From the NCBI GenBank assembly GCA_004556985.1, contig SFFC01000010.1, positions 1 to 42,337 on the forward strand: a stretch of DNA of 42,337 nt, given 5' to 3'. This document shows, in pieces, positions 1 through 8,048 of this stretch (position 1 is the stretch's first letter; every line of letters starts with the position of its first letter). Below the pieces are notes generated by a model, which was not told the DNA's origin, searched no databases, and was given only the letters and a program-made list of their open reading frames with translations. The position numbers and the translations under genes were made by a program. This DNA is from Clostridiales bacterium. Its GTDB lineage: Bacteria > Bacillota > Clostridia > Christensenellales > Aristaeellaceae.

Positions 1-1539
1 ATCGATTTCAAGGCCGATCTGCCCGAATTCCGGGAGAAGACCGCCGCGTTTTACGCCGGGGAGATGACCAAGCAGGCCTACAAGGGCTTTTCAGGCTACT
101 ATGGCAGCTACGCGCAGAAGGGCGCAAAGGCGAGCATGCTCCGCCTGCGCATGCCGGCGGGCCGCGTGACGCCGCAGCGCCTCGCCTTCGTCGCGGGGGC
201 GATCCGCCGTCACGGCGTGCAGCGCATCCACTTTACCACCTGCCAGACGATCCAGCTGCACGACCTGACGCCGGACGCGGTCTGCGCCATCATCGAAGAA
301 GCGCTTGACGCGGGCATTGTGACGATGGGCGGCGGCGGCGACTTCCCGCGAAACGTGATGTGCTCGCCGCTCTCGGGCGTCGAGCCGGGCGAGCATTTTA
401 ACGTGCTGCCCTATGCGCAGGCGGCGGGGGACTACCTGCTCTCCTTCATCAAGGCGGAGAAGATGCCGCGCAAGCTGAAGGTCGGCTTCTCCAATTCCCC
501 GGCGAACCTGACCCACGCGACCTACCGCGACCTGGGCTTTGCCGCGCGCGCGGACGGGCGCTTTGACGTATACAGCGCGGGCGGCCTGGGCAACAACCCG
601 CGCTTCGGCGTGAAGGTCGCCGAGGGCGTCGCGCCGCAGGACATCCTGCCCTACATCAAGGCGATGTGGCTCACATTCCGCGCCTACGGCAACTACGAGA
701 ACCGCGGCAAGGCGCGCACCCGCTACATGCAGGAGGCGCTGGGCGGGGCGGAGGCCTACAAGGCCGCTTACCTTGAAAAGCTCGCGCAGGTGCGCGAGAG
801 CGGCGAGGATCTCTCGCTGCACGTCGAGCCGGAAGCCATCGCAAAGGCCGGCGACGGCACGCAGGCGCAGGGCCCGCGCGTGCTCGCGCAGAAGCAGCCG
901 GGCCTCTACGCGGTCGCCTATCATCCCCTCGGCGGCCAGCCGGAGCTCACGACCTTCCTCGCGCTGTGCGACGCGCTGGCGCAGATGCCGGGCGCGGAGC
1001 TGCGCCTTTCGCCGGACGAGGGCGCCTTTATCGTCAACCTCACGGGCGAGGAGGCCGGGCGCGTGCTCGAGCTCACGGAAAAGGACAGCGCGAAGTCGCT
1101 CTTTGAGACGTCGGTCAGCTGCATCGGCGCGGCCACCTGCCAGGTCGGCGTGCGCGATTCGCAGGCGCTGCTGCGCGCCTGTGTGCAGGCCGTGCGCGAG
1201 GCGGAGCTTCCGGACGGCGCGCTCCCGCAGATTCACATCTCCGGCTGCCCCTCCTCCTGCGGCACGCATCAGACGGGCAGGCTCGGCTTCCGCGGCGGCG
1301 TCAAGCCCGTGGGCGGCAAGCCGCAGCCGGCGTTCGTGCTCTTCGCCGGCGGCGAGGAGCGCCAGGGCGAGGAGGCGATGGGCCGCGAGCTGGGCGCGAT
1401 GCTGGAAGAGGACATCCCCGCGTTCCTCGTGGAGCTGGGAAAGACCGTTACAAAAAGCGGCCTTGATTACGACGCCTGGCGCGCGGCGAATCCCGGCGCG
1501 CTGGAGGCGCTGGCCGCGCGCTTCATCGACAGGGCATAA
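1..1539 (+). CDS. Siroheme-dependent nitrite/sulfite reductase, 5' end outside window
   Basis: The frame is open from base 1, so the gene starts upstream; an in-frame ATG at 64 is probably internal because the preceding codons read IDFKADLPEFREKTAAFY, typical of the N-terminus of this family. Counting from base 1, the siroheme/[4Fe-4S] ligands are C374 and C380 (SCIGAATC) and C416 and C420 (GCPSSC), the C-X5-C...C-X3-C pattern of ferredoxin-type nitrite and sulfite reductases. The enzyme carries out six-electron reduction of nitrite to ammonia or sulfite to sulfide in the cytoplasm; the substrate cannot be decided from the sequence. The FecCD-type importer genes follow 18 bp downstream, so co-transcription is likely. 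Confidence 0.88.
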   Translation: MDFKADLPEFREKTAAFYAGEMTKQAYKGFSGYYGSYAQKGAKASMLRLRMPAGRVTPQRLAFVAGAIRRHGVQRIHFTTCQTIQLHDLTPDAVCAIIEEALDAGIVTMGGGGDFPRNVMCSPLSGVEPGEHFNVLPYAQAAGDYLLSFIKAEKMPRKLKVGFSNSPANLTHATYRDLGFAARADGRFDVYSAGGLGNNPRFGVKVAEGVAPQDILPYIKAMWLTFRAYGNYENRGKARTRYMQEALGGAEAYKAAYLEKLAQVRESGEDLSLHVEPEAIAKAGDGTQAQGPRVLAQKQPGLYAVAYHPLGGQPELTTFLALCDALAQMPGAELRLSPDEGAFIVNLTGEEAGRVLELTEKDSAKSLFETSVSCIGAATCQVGVRDSQALLRACVQAVREAELPDGALPQIHISGCPSSCGTHQTGRLGFRGGVKPVGGKPQPAFVLFAGGEERQGEEAMGRELGAMLEEDIPAFLVELGKTVTKSGLDYDAWRAANPGALEALAARFIDRA

Positions 1540-1557
1540 GCGACCTTTGGGGGAAGC

Positions 1558-2472
1558 ATGAAACCGAGACGCATTCATTTTGTTGCCGTATTGCTCCTGC
1601 TTCTGCTGCCCGCGCTCGCCGCGGCGCAGACGTTTACGGATGCGCTCGGGCGCGAGGTGACCCTTGACGCCCCGCCCCGGCGCATCGTCGCCTTCGAGGG
1701 CTCGCTGGCGGAGGCGGTGCTCGCCTGCGGCGGCACGCTCGCGGGCACGACGGAGGACGCCGTCTCCGAGCGCGGCCTCGCGCTGGCGCAGGACACCGCC
1801 GTCATCGGCACGGTCAAAAACCCGAGTCTGGAGCTGACGGCGGCGCTTGAGCCGGATCTCATCCTGCTCTCCGCCGACAGCAGCGCGCATCTCGCGCTGG
1901 AGGGCGCGCTTTCCGCGCTGGGCCTGCCCTACGCGTATGTTTCCTTTGACACCTACGGCGAGTACATGGAGCTGGCCGGGGTGCTCTGCGCGCTGCTGGG
2001 GCGGGAGGATCTGCTCGCGCAGCAGGAGGAGACCGTGCGCGCGCCCATCGAGACGACGCTGGCCGCCGCGCGCGCGGATGCGCGCTACGGCGCGCGCACG
2101 GCGCTGCTGCTGCGCGCGTACTCGACCGGAGTGAGGGCGAAGGGTTCGGACAGCCTCGCCGGCGCGATGCTTTCCGACATGGGCCTTGTGAACCTCGCCG
2201 ACGGGGACGGCGCGCTGCTGGAAAGCCTGACGCTGGAGCGCATCCTCATGGACGACCCCGACTACATCTTCATCACGACGATGGGCGAGAGCTACGAAAA
2301 GGCGATGGAGGCGCTGCGCGAGAGCCTGACAGGCAACCCCGCGTGGGCCTCGCTGACCGCCGTGAAGGAGGGCCGCGTGATCGAGCTGCCCAAGGCGCTC
2401 TTCCAGTACAAGCCCAACGCCCGCTGGGCGCAGGCGTATGACCTGCTTTGGTCGCTGCTCTATGCGCCGTAA
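1558..2472 (+). CDS. ABC transporter substrate-binding protein, BtuF/FhuD-like
   Basis: A 304-residue protein with an N-terminal signal peptide (basic MKPRR, a leucine-rich core, then LAAAQT). It continues with TDALGREVTLDAPPRRIVAF, the characteristic opening of binding proteins for iron chelates, haem, cobalamin or metals. There is no lipobox cysteine, which is unusual for a binding protein of a Gram-positive. A ribosome site GGGGGAAGC precedes the ATG. The gene overlaps the permease gene by 11 bp when the permease starts at 2462. The ligand is unknown; the siroheme enzyme upstream makes an iron or tetrapyrrole-related cargo reasonable, but this is inference. Confidence 0.85.
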   Translation: MKPRRIHFVAVLLLLLLPALAAAQTFTDALGREVTLDAPPRRIVAFEGSLAEAVLACGGTLAGTTEDAVSERGLALAQDTAVIGTVKNPSLELTAALEPDLILLSADSSAHLALEGALSALGLPYAYVSFDTYGEYMELAGVLCALLGREDLLAQQEETVRAPIETTLAAARADARYGARTALLLRAYSTGVRAKGSDSLAGAMLSDMGLVNLADGDGALLESLTLERILMDDPDYIFITTMGESYEKAMEALRESLTGNPAWASLTAVKEGRVIELPKALFQYKPNARWAQAYDLLWSLLYAP

Positions 2473-3460
2473 GCCGCTGCTGTTTGCGGCGCTCTTTGCG
2501 CTGCTGCTCGCCGCCTGCGCCGCGAGCCTGCTGCTGGGCGCGAGCGGCCTGCCCGCCGGGGAGATCCTCTCTGCGCTGCGCAGCGGGGACAGCGCTGCGC
2601 GCGGCTACCTGATCCTCGTGCATATCCGCCTGCCGCGGCTGCTGGGCGCGCTGGTCGCGGGCGCCTGCCTCGCCTGCGCCGGCTGCATGCTGCAAAGCGT
2701 GCTGGGCAACCCGCTCGCCTCGCCGGGCCTCATCGGCGTCAACAGCGGCGCGGGGCTTGCCGCGCTGCTGGCGATGGTCTTCGTGCCGCGCGCGTTTGCC
2801 GCTGTGCCGCTGTGCGCGTTTGTGGGCGCGCTGCTGGCCGTACTGCTGGTCTGCGGCGTGAGCGCGCTGGTGGGCGCGTCCCGCTCGACGCTGATCCTCT
2901 CCGGCGTGGCCGTCTCCACGATGCTCGGCGCGCTGATGGATGCCGTCGTCACCTTCTGGCCCGATGCCGCCGTCAGCCGCTCGAGCTTCTCCATCGGCGG
3001 CTTTGAGGGCGTGACGCTCGAGCGGCTTGCTGCGGTCGCGCCGCTGGCTGCGCTGGGTCTGCTGGCCGCGCTGCTGCTGCGCACGGAGCTCTCCGTTCTC
3101 TCGATGGGCGAGGAGGCCGCCCGGAGCGTCGGCCTGCGCGCCGGGCTGTTTCGCACGCTGTTGCTGACCGACGCCGCGCTGCTGTGCGCCTGCGCGGTCA
3201 GTTTGTGCGGTCTGCTGGGCTTTGTCGGGCTGATTGCGCCGCATATCGCCCGGCTGCTGCTCCCGCGCGATGCGCGCGCGCGGCTGCCCGCCGCCGCGCT
3301 GTGCGGCGCGCTGCTGTGCGCCGCCTGCGACCTCGCCGCGCGGCTGCTGTTTGCGCCCTACGAGCTGCCGGTCGGCATCCTGCTTTCGCTGCTGGGCGTG
3401 CCCTTCTTCCTCGCGCTGCTCTTTTCCCAAAAACGGAGGAATCGCCATGATTGCGCTTGA
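2462..3460 (+). CDS. FecCD-family ABC transporter permease
   Basis: A hydrophobic protein of 332 residues with many membrane segments and the family-typical stretches RLPRLLGALVAGACLACAG, NPLASPGLIGVNSGAGLAAL and LCGLLGFVGLIAPHIARLL, the last being near the contact with the ATPase. It belongs to the BtuC/FhuB/FecCD type II importer permeases. I chose the ATG at 2462 (MRRKPLLF) over an upstream in-frame ATG at 2438, since the shorter overlap with the binding-protein gene and the basic residue cluster before the first helix fit better. Translation is probably coupled on both sides: the stop overlaps the ATPase start by 14 bp. Confidence 0.88.
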   Translation: MRRKPLLFAALFALLLAACAASLLLGASGLPAGEILSALRSGDSAARGYLILVHIRLPRLLGALVAGACLACAGCMLQSVLGNPLASPGLIGVNSGAGLAALLAMVFVPRAFAAVPLCAFVGALLAVLLVCGVSALVGASRSTLILSGVAVSTMLGALMDAVVTFWPDAAVSRSSFSIGGFEGVTLERLAAVAPLAALGLLAALLLRTELSVLSMGEEAARSVGLRAGLFRTLLLTDAALLCACAVSLCGLLGFVGLIAPHIARLLLPRDARARLPAAALCGALLCAACDLAARLLFAPYELPVGILLSLLGVPFFLALLFSQKRRNRHDCA

Positions 3461-4202
3461 CCGCCTCTGCGCCGGCTACGGCGGACGCGCGAAGCTCTTC
3501 GACCTCTCGCTCACGCTGCGCCCGGGCGTGCTGACGGGCATCGTCGGCCCCAACGGCAGCGGGAAATCGACGCTGCTCAAGGCCGTCGCCGGGCTGCTTG
3601 CGCCGATGGGCGGAAGGATGACGCTCGATGGGCAGGAGCTGACGCGGATGCCGCCCAAAGAGCGCGCCCGCAAGATCGCCTTCATGCCCCAGAGCCGGCC
3701 TGTGCCGGAGCTGACGGTTGCGCAGCTCGCCGCGCACGGGCGCTATCCCTATCTGGGCGCGCGGCGCGTGCTCTCGGCGCAGGACAAGGCGCTCGTGCGC
3801 GAGGCGATGGCGCGCGCCGGCATCGCGCAGCACGCAGGGACGCTGCTTTTGGAGCTCTCCGGCGGCGAGCGGCAGCGCGCCTATCTGGCGATGCTGTTGG
3901 CGCAGGACGCGCCCTGCCTGCTGCTCGACGAGCCGACGGCGTTTCTCGATCCCAGCGCGCAGCTCGAGCTGATGCGTCTGCTGCGCACGCTTGCAGACGA
4001 AGGGCGGGCTGTCGCCGTCGTGCTGCACGACTTGCCGCTGGCGCTCTCTTTCTGCGATGAGCTGCTCGTGCTGCGTGCGGGGCGGCTCGCGGGCTGTGCC
4101 GTGCCCGGTACGCCCGGGACGGCAGAGCTGCTGGGCGAAATCTTCGGCGTGAGGATTGTCCCGGCGCAGGAGCGCGGCGTCTATGCCGTCGCAGGGCGCT
4201 GA
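3447..4202 (+). CDS. ABC transporter ATP-binding protein, FecE/BtuD-like
   Basis: A 251-residue ATPase that powers the FecCD-type importer encoded just upstream. Visible motifs are Walker A GPNGSGKST (about residues 34-42), signature LSGGERQR, Walker B CLLLDEPTAFLD and the switch histidine in VLHD. The frame is open further upstream, but ATG 3447 is preceded by the strong site CGGAGGA at a good distance and begins with the usual MIALDRLCAGYGG, so it is the start. It overlaps the permease gene by 14 bp. A hairpin terminator follows at 4240-4304. Confidence 0.9.
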   Translation: MIALDRLCAGYGGRAKLFDLSLTLRPGVLTGIVGPNGSGKSTLLKAVAGLLAPMGGRMTLDGQELTRMPPKERARKIAFMPQSRPVPELTVAQLAAHGRYPYLGARRVLSAQDKALVREAMARAGIAQHAGTLLLELSGGERQRAYLAMLLAQDAPCLLLDEPTAFLDPSAQLELMRLLRTLADEGRAVAVVLHDLPLALSFCDELLVLRAGRLAGCAVPGTPGTAELLGEIFGVRIVPAQERGVYAVAGR

Positions 4203-4239
4203 CAAAAAGGGCCGCGTCCCGGATGACGAAGAACAATCA

Positions 4240-4304
4240 AACAGCTCCCCCGGAGCATACGGCACAGACGGCAGAGTGCTGTATGCTTCAGAGGAGCTGT
4301 TTTT
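4240..4304 (+). terminator. Compound intrinsic terminator after the ABC importer
   Basis: The outer stem AACAGCTCC (4240-4248) pairs with GGAGCTGTT (4293-4301). An inner stem AGCATACGGCAC (4254-4265) pairs with GTGCTGTATGCT (4276-4287) with a single G-U pair. Five T follow or overlap the outer arm (4300-4304). It lies between two convergent genes and could also slow transcription from the other side. Confidence 0.75.
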
Positions 4305-4323
4305 CATTGGGTGGACGGCGCGC

Positions 4324-5448
4324 TTATGCCCGGCGATGCCCGCGCCATCGGGCAAGCCCCGAAAGGAGCCTGTCCTGCGCGGCGCGCACGAATAGCGGCA
4401 GCGCGAGCCCCGCGAGAACATAGAGCGCGTTGACCTGGGGCGCGTAGAGATAGGGCATCTGCGTGCGCAGGGAGAGGACGGAAAAGTCTGCCGCAGCGAT
4501 CCCCAGCATGTTCAGCAGCAGGAACACGCAGTCGACGGCAAAAAAGCCCATGTAATGATGCATCATGATGTCAAACGTGTGCCGGCTGATGGAAAGCAGC
4601 GCGCGGCTGCGCATGACGGCCGGGGCGATCAGGCGCGCGATGCGCACATACAGCGCGATGGCGAGCGCGCCGCCCGCGTATACGCCGAACGCGCCGCAGG
4701 GAAAATACGAGCAGTCGGAGAGCAGGTAGGAGAGGTTTTCGTATTTGAGGAAGAACAGCGCGCGCAGCAGGATCAGCCCCGTCAGATAGGGCACCGCCGG
4801 CAGCGCGTCGTATCGCTCCAGCCTGCGGCGGTAGAGCACGCCGAGCGCGTAGCCGGGCAGCAGGATGAGCGTGCGCAGCAGGAAGAGCGGCGCCTGCGCC
4901 TGCCGCCCGGCATAGCAGAGCTCCACGGCCAGCGCGCCCGGAATCAGGCAGAGCAGGAAGGCTGCGCCCTCGCGCCCGCGCGGCAGGCGCGCGAGCAGCG
5001 CGCGCAGCAGGATGTAGATCGCCTGCACGAGGAACATCGGGAAGACGAACCAGGAGCCGAGGTTGTAGACGAAATGCTGCCCGTCCGCAAAGGGCGCCAG
5101 CAGCAGCGTATAAGCATCAAGCGGCGCGCCCAGGGCAAAGCCCCCAAAGCGGCGAAGCAGCGCTGCCCCGATGCCGTAGACGGCGTTCCAGGCAAGCAGC
5201 GGCACGAGCAGCCGCTTTGCCTTGCGGGCGATGAGCGCGAGAGGATGCGCCTCCTCGCCCTCGCGCAGCAGATAGCCCGAACCGAAGGCGAAGAGCATCA
5301 GATGAAAGCTGTAATAGCCGAACAGGCCGCCCCAGTCGAACATGTCCTTAAAGGGCGTATGGCCGTCGACGACAAAGACGATAGCGATCAGGTAGAGCGC
5401 GCGAATCATGGCGTTTTCGCCGCGCGTCCTTTCAGGGGAATCGGTCAT
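4324..5448 (-). CDS. Acyltransferase-3 family membrane protein
   Basis: A 374-residue polytopic membrane protein. The N-terminal region (MIRALYLIAIVFVVDGHTPF, then HLMLFAFGSGYLLR) matches the acyltransferase-3 fold, in which an early histidine and basic residues handle the acyl donor, followed by about ten hydrophobic helices. Such proteins O-acetylate or otherwise acylate surface sugars, lipids or small molecules; the substrate is unknown. The ATG at 5448 has GGAGG at a suitable distance. It is a single gene, convergent with the ABC importer and divergent from the XRE regulator. Another helix-rich acyl carrier or exporter is possible but less likely. Confidence 0.75.
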   Translation of the reverse strand: MTDSPERTRGENAMIRALYLIAIVFVVDGHTPFKDMFDWGGLFGYYSFHLMLFAFGSGYLLREGEEAHPLALIARKAKRLLVPLLAWNAVYGIGAALLRRFGGFALGAPLDAYTLLLAPFADGQHFVYNLGSWFVFPMFLVQAIYILLRALLARLPRGREGAAFLLCLIPGALAVELCYAGRQAQAPLFLLRTLILLPGYALGVLYRRRLERYDALPAVPYLTGLILLRALFFLKYENLSYLLSDCSYFPCGAFGVYAGGALAIALYVRIARLIAPAVMRSRALLSISRHTFDIMMHHYMGFFAVDCVFLLLNMLGIAAADFSVLSLRTQMPYLYAPQVNALYVLAGLALPLFVRAAQDRLLSGLARWRGHRRA

Positions 5449-5796
5449 GGGAGCCTCCGGGCCGCATGGCGGTCAGTTTATTTTGTAACTATAATCAATC
5501 GCATAGGTTTTCCACTGCTGCGGACGGATAAGGAAAACAGGGGATACCACAATGATTATATCACCTTTCTTCCGCCGGTCAAAGGGAAATTCGCGATTGG
5601 ACAGGAGAAGAAAAAAACCAAACGCCGCGCTGGAATTTTACGGATACCAAAAGGGTGAAAATGGAAAGATTAGTGTGAAATTCCTTAAAATACATCATTT
5701 TTGTCAGTAGACGATCTGAAAATCAAAAGTATACTTAAGGTAACAGGCGGGAATGAGCCTTGAAAACAAAGAGGCTATGTATTGGAGGTGTCCTAT
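5449..5796. other. AT-rich divergent intergenic region
   Basis: About 350 bp that is clearly richer in A+T than its surroundings. It holds the palindrome described at 5727-5736 and several TATAAT-like strings (for example 5490-5495) without convincing -35 boxes. A 52-codon frame at 5552-5710 is not supported well enough to call. I see no structured RNA. Confidence 0.5.
5727..5736. promoter_or_regulatory. Perfect 10-bp palindrome, possible operator of the XRE regulator
   Basis: AAGTATACTT is its own reverse complement and lies 60 bp before the XRE start codon. Short palindromes of this kind are typical binding sites of XRE/Cro-type repressors. It contains TATACT, which could be a -10 element, so binding would block transcription. 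Inference from position and symmetry only. Confidence 0.4.
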
Positions 5797-6087
5797 ATGG
5801 TAAAGTTTGGTGAACGGCTCAAAGCAGCGCGTACCGCCAAACACATGAGCCAGCAGGCCCTTGCGGATGTGATTGGCAAAAGCCTGAACACCGTGGGGCT
5901 GTATGAAAGGGGGCTCCGCCAGCCGAGCTTGGAAACCCTGTGTCTTTTGGCGGATACGCTTGATGTGTCCTGTGATTATCTGCTCGCGCGTACGGAAGCC
6001 AAGAAGACGGCAAAGATGTCGGAGGCCGCAGACGAGGATCTGGCCTTGCGCGTTTCCCGAATTGAAAACCACCTCGGACTGGACTGA
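5797..6087 (+). CDS. Small XRE-family transcriptional regulator
   Basis: A 96-residue protein with one Cro/C1-type helix-turn-helix: FGERLKAARTAKHMSQQALA, the recognition region KSLNTVGLYERGLRQPSLET, then LLADTLDVSCDYLLARTE. The C-terminal 30 residues are acidic and may mediate dimerisation. An in-frame TTG at 5782 exists, but GGAGGT at 5784-5789 sits 7 nt before the ATG at 5797, which fixes the start. Base composition is lower in G+C than in neighbouring genes. It probably represses its own promoter; no other target is evident. A strong terminator follows 20 bp later. Confidence 0.85.
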   Translation: MVKFGERLKAARTAKHMSQQALADVIGKSLNTVGLYERGLRQPSLETLCLLADTLDVSCDYLLARTEAKKTAKMSEAADEDLALRVSRIENHLGLD

Positions 6088-6106
6088 GCAAACCAAAGAA
6101 CAAATG

Positions 6107-6143
6107 AAGAGCGCCGTTTGGGAAGAAGCGGCGCTCTTTTTTT
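6107..6143 (+). terminator. Intrinsic terminator after the XRE gene
   Basis: AAGAGCGCCG (6107-6116) pairs perfectly with CGGCGCTCTT (6129-6138), and seven T cover 6137-6143. Confidence 0.92.
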
Positions 6144-6167
6144 GCAGGGAGGCGGGTGAGGTTCCTC

Positions 6168-7175
6168 TCATTGCGGCGCGGCGGGCTTTTTTGCGCGGCG
6201 CGCGTCCTCCATGCTCAGGCGGTGGTGGCGCTTGCGCACGGGCGTGAGCTGGTAGAGGCGGTAGCCCTCGCGGGTCTTCTCGGCCTCCTCCGGCGTGGCG
6301 GCCATGATGCGCTGATGCATCGTGAGCGCGCCGCTTGTGCCCGAGCGCTTGAAATGCATCTGGCCGAGCACGAGGCCGTGCTGCGGGCAGACGGCCAGCG
6401 CGGCATATTTTTCGCGCCCGCTGTCGTACCAGGGCGTGTCAAAGCGCGTGCGCCCGCCGCAGTACGGGCAGGCGACGGCCATCAGGCGCTCGTCGGCGAG
6501 CGCCTCGGTCTGATAGACGTAGCGCGTGGGCTGGGAGCGCAGGGTCGATTCCGCGATGCGCCTCTCCCGCTCGAGCACGGCGTCAAGCTCCCGGCGCTTC
6601 TGCGCGTCAAGCGCCAGCACGGCCCGGTCGATCGCGCGCAGCAGCAGCGCCGTGCATTGCGCGTCGTAGACGGCCCTGTGCGCCGGCACGTCGGGCGTCA
6701 GGCTCATCATCTCCAGCGCCGCATGCAGGTTCATCTGCTGATGCGCCGCGCCCAGGCAGGCGCTGCCGAAGACGAGCTGCGCGTCGATGGGCGGTTCAAA
6801 GGGCATCGGCGTCATGAAGAAGGCCGCATTGCGCCGCAGCACGGGGAAGTCGTCCCGCCCCCAGGTGACCAGCCGGGCGTCGTCGCCGCAAAAGAGCGTG
6901 AAATCCCCGAAGACCTCCGAAAACGGGCGGCCGCCGGCAAGCTCCTGCTCGGTGATGCCGGTGACGGAGCGGATATGCTTGTCCAGCCGCTTGTACAGCT
7001 GCGGCCGGATGATCGCGCTGAACGTGTCGACGACGCGGTAATCCCGGTCGACGCGGCAGGCGCCGATCTCGATGATCTCGTGGGGCATCCTGTGGTTGGG
7101 CGCGTAGCTGCTCTGGTTCCATTCCAGATCGAAGACGATCAGATGGCGGGTCTCTCCGCCGCAAAGAGAAAACAT
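6168..7175 (-). CDS. DEDDh 3'-5' exonuclease with C-terminal zinc ribbon
   Basis: A 335-residue protein. The first half is a DnaQ-type exonuclease domain: Exo I VFDLEWN (D16, E18), Exo II WGRDD (D108 or D109) and Exo III HRAVYD (H166, D171), the two-metal catalytic set of the DEDDh class. The second half carries CPYCGG (C236, C239) and CPQH (C263, H266), which look like a zinc ribbon that could bind nucleic acid. It probably trims RNA or DNA 3' ends; whether it is KapD/RNase T-like cannot be told. The gene stands alone, divergent from sdaAB. A TACAAT -10 element lies upstream but no clear -35 box. Confidence 0.82.
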   Translation of the reverse strand: MFSLCGGETRHLIVFDLEWNQSSYAPNHRMPHEIIEIGACRVDRDYRVVDTFSAIIRPQLYKRLDKHIRSVTGITEQELAGGRPFSEVFGDFTLFCGDDARLVTWGRDDFPVLRRNAAFFMTPMPFEPPIDAQLVFGSACLGAAHQQMNLHAALEMMSLTPDVPAHRAVYDAQCTALLLRAIDRAVLALDAQKRRELDAVLERERRIAESTLRSQPTRYVYQTEALADERLMAVACPYCGGRTRFDTPWYDSGREKYAALAVCPQHGLVLGQMHFKRSGTSGALTMHQRIMAATPEEAEKTREGYRLYQLTPVRKRHHRLSMEDARRAKKPAAPQ

Positions 7176-7313
7176 GGTTCACATCCTGACCTTGGTTGTT
7201 GATACGCTCTATTGTACCGCATCCGCGCCGTTTTTCATAGAGGAAAAATCACGCTGCGCGGGGTTTGGCAAAAGCCCGCGCCTTTTCAGGCCCGGTTTTC
7301 GCGTCCTTCCCCG

Positions 7314-7342
7314 TTGAATTGGCGGCGCTTTTCTGCTATGAT
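7314..7342 (+). promoter_or_regulatory. Promoter of sdaAB-sdaAA
   Basis: TTGAAT (7314-7319), a 17-bp spacer and TATGAT (7337-7342), ending 32 bp before the sdaAB start. Confidence 0.75.
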
Positions 7343-7374
7343 TACCGCATCAGCTCATGAAAGGAGTGCCCCGG

Positions 7375-8046
7375 ATGAATCTGTTTGACATATTGGGCCC
7401 CGTGATGGTCGGGCCGAGCAGCTCGCATACCGCCGGCGCCGTGCGCATCGGGCGCATCGCCCGCCGCCTGCTGGGGGAGGATACGCCTGCGCGGGCCCAG
7501 ATCGGGCTTTCCGGCTCCTTCGCCGCGACGGGCCACGGTCACGGCACCGACCGCGCCATCGTCGCGGGCCTGCTGGGCATGCAGCCCAGCGACGAGCGCA
7601 TCGCCGTCAGCTTTGACGTCGCGCGCCAGGAGGGCATGGCCTTCTCGTTTTCGCGCGCAACGCTCCCCGGCGAGCATCCCAACACCGCGCGCCTCGCGCT
7701 GACGGGCCGCAGCGGGAAGACGCTCACGATCGTCGCCTCCTCCCTGGGCGGCGGGCGGATCATGGTCGTGGAGATGAACGGCCTGCGCGCCAACTTCTCC
7801 GGCGACCTGCCCACGCTCATCGTGCAGAACCGCGACCAGCCCGGGCACGTCAGCGAGGTCACGAGCATGCTCGCGCACAAGGGCGTCAACATCGCCACGA
7901 TGCAGCTCTACCGGGACTATCCCGGCGGCAACGCCGTCATGATCATCGAGACGGACAAGGCCGTGCCGCCGGAGGGCATCGCCTGGCTGGAGCGCAGCGA
8001 GGGCATCACCCGCGTCACCTTCGTGGACGCGGAGAAAGCGAGGTAA
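7375..8046 (+). CDS. sdaAB: L-serine dehydratase, beta subunit
   Basis: A 223-residue subunit of the two-subunit iron-sulfur L-serine ammonia-lyase, which makes pyruvate and ammonia. The N-terminus has the diagnostic MVGPSSSHTAGAVRIG. The C-terminus is an ACT domain (TLIVQNRDQPGHVSEVTSML and onward), the regulatory or serine-sensing module of this subunit. ATG 7375 is chosen over ATG 7357 because AAGGAG at 7361-7366 is placed correctly for it and the protein then begins MNLFDILGP as usual. The alpha subunit gene starts 2 bp after the stop. Confidence 0.93.
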   Translation: MNLFDILGPVMVGPSSSHTAGAVRIGRIARRLLGEDTPARAQIGLSGSFAATGHGHGTDRAIVAGLLGMQPSDERIAVSFDVARQEGMAFSFSRATLPGEHPNTARLALTGRSGKTLTIVASSLGGGRIMVVEMNGLRANFSGDLPTLIVQNRDQPGHVSEVTSMLAHKGVNIATMQLYRDYPGGNAVMIIETDKAVPPEGIAWLERSEGITRVTFVDAEKAR

Positions 8047-8048
8047 AC

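Noticed and set aside
91..1890. A 599-codon open frame antisense to the reductase
   Set aside because: No motif, and the plus-strand gene holds the complete siroheme/iron-sulfur ligand set.
5552..5710. A 52-codon frame with a weak AGGGG site
   Set aside because: Composition is lysine/arginine-rich without a recognisable domain, and the region looks like a divergent regulatory gap; not enough support for a gene.
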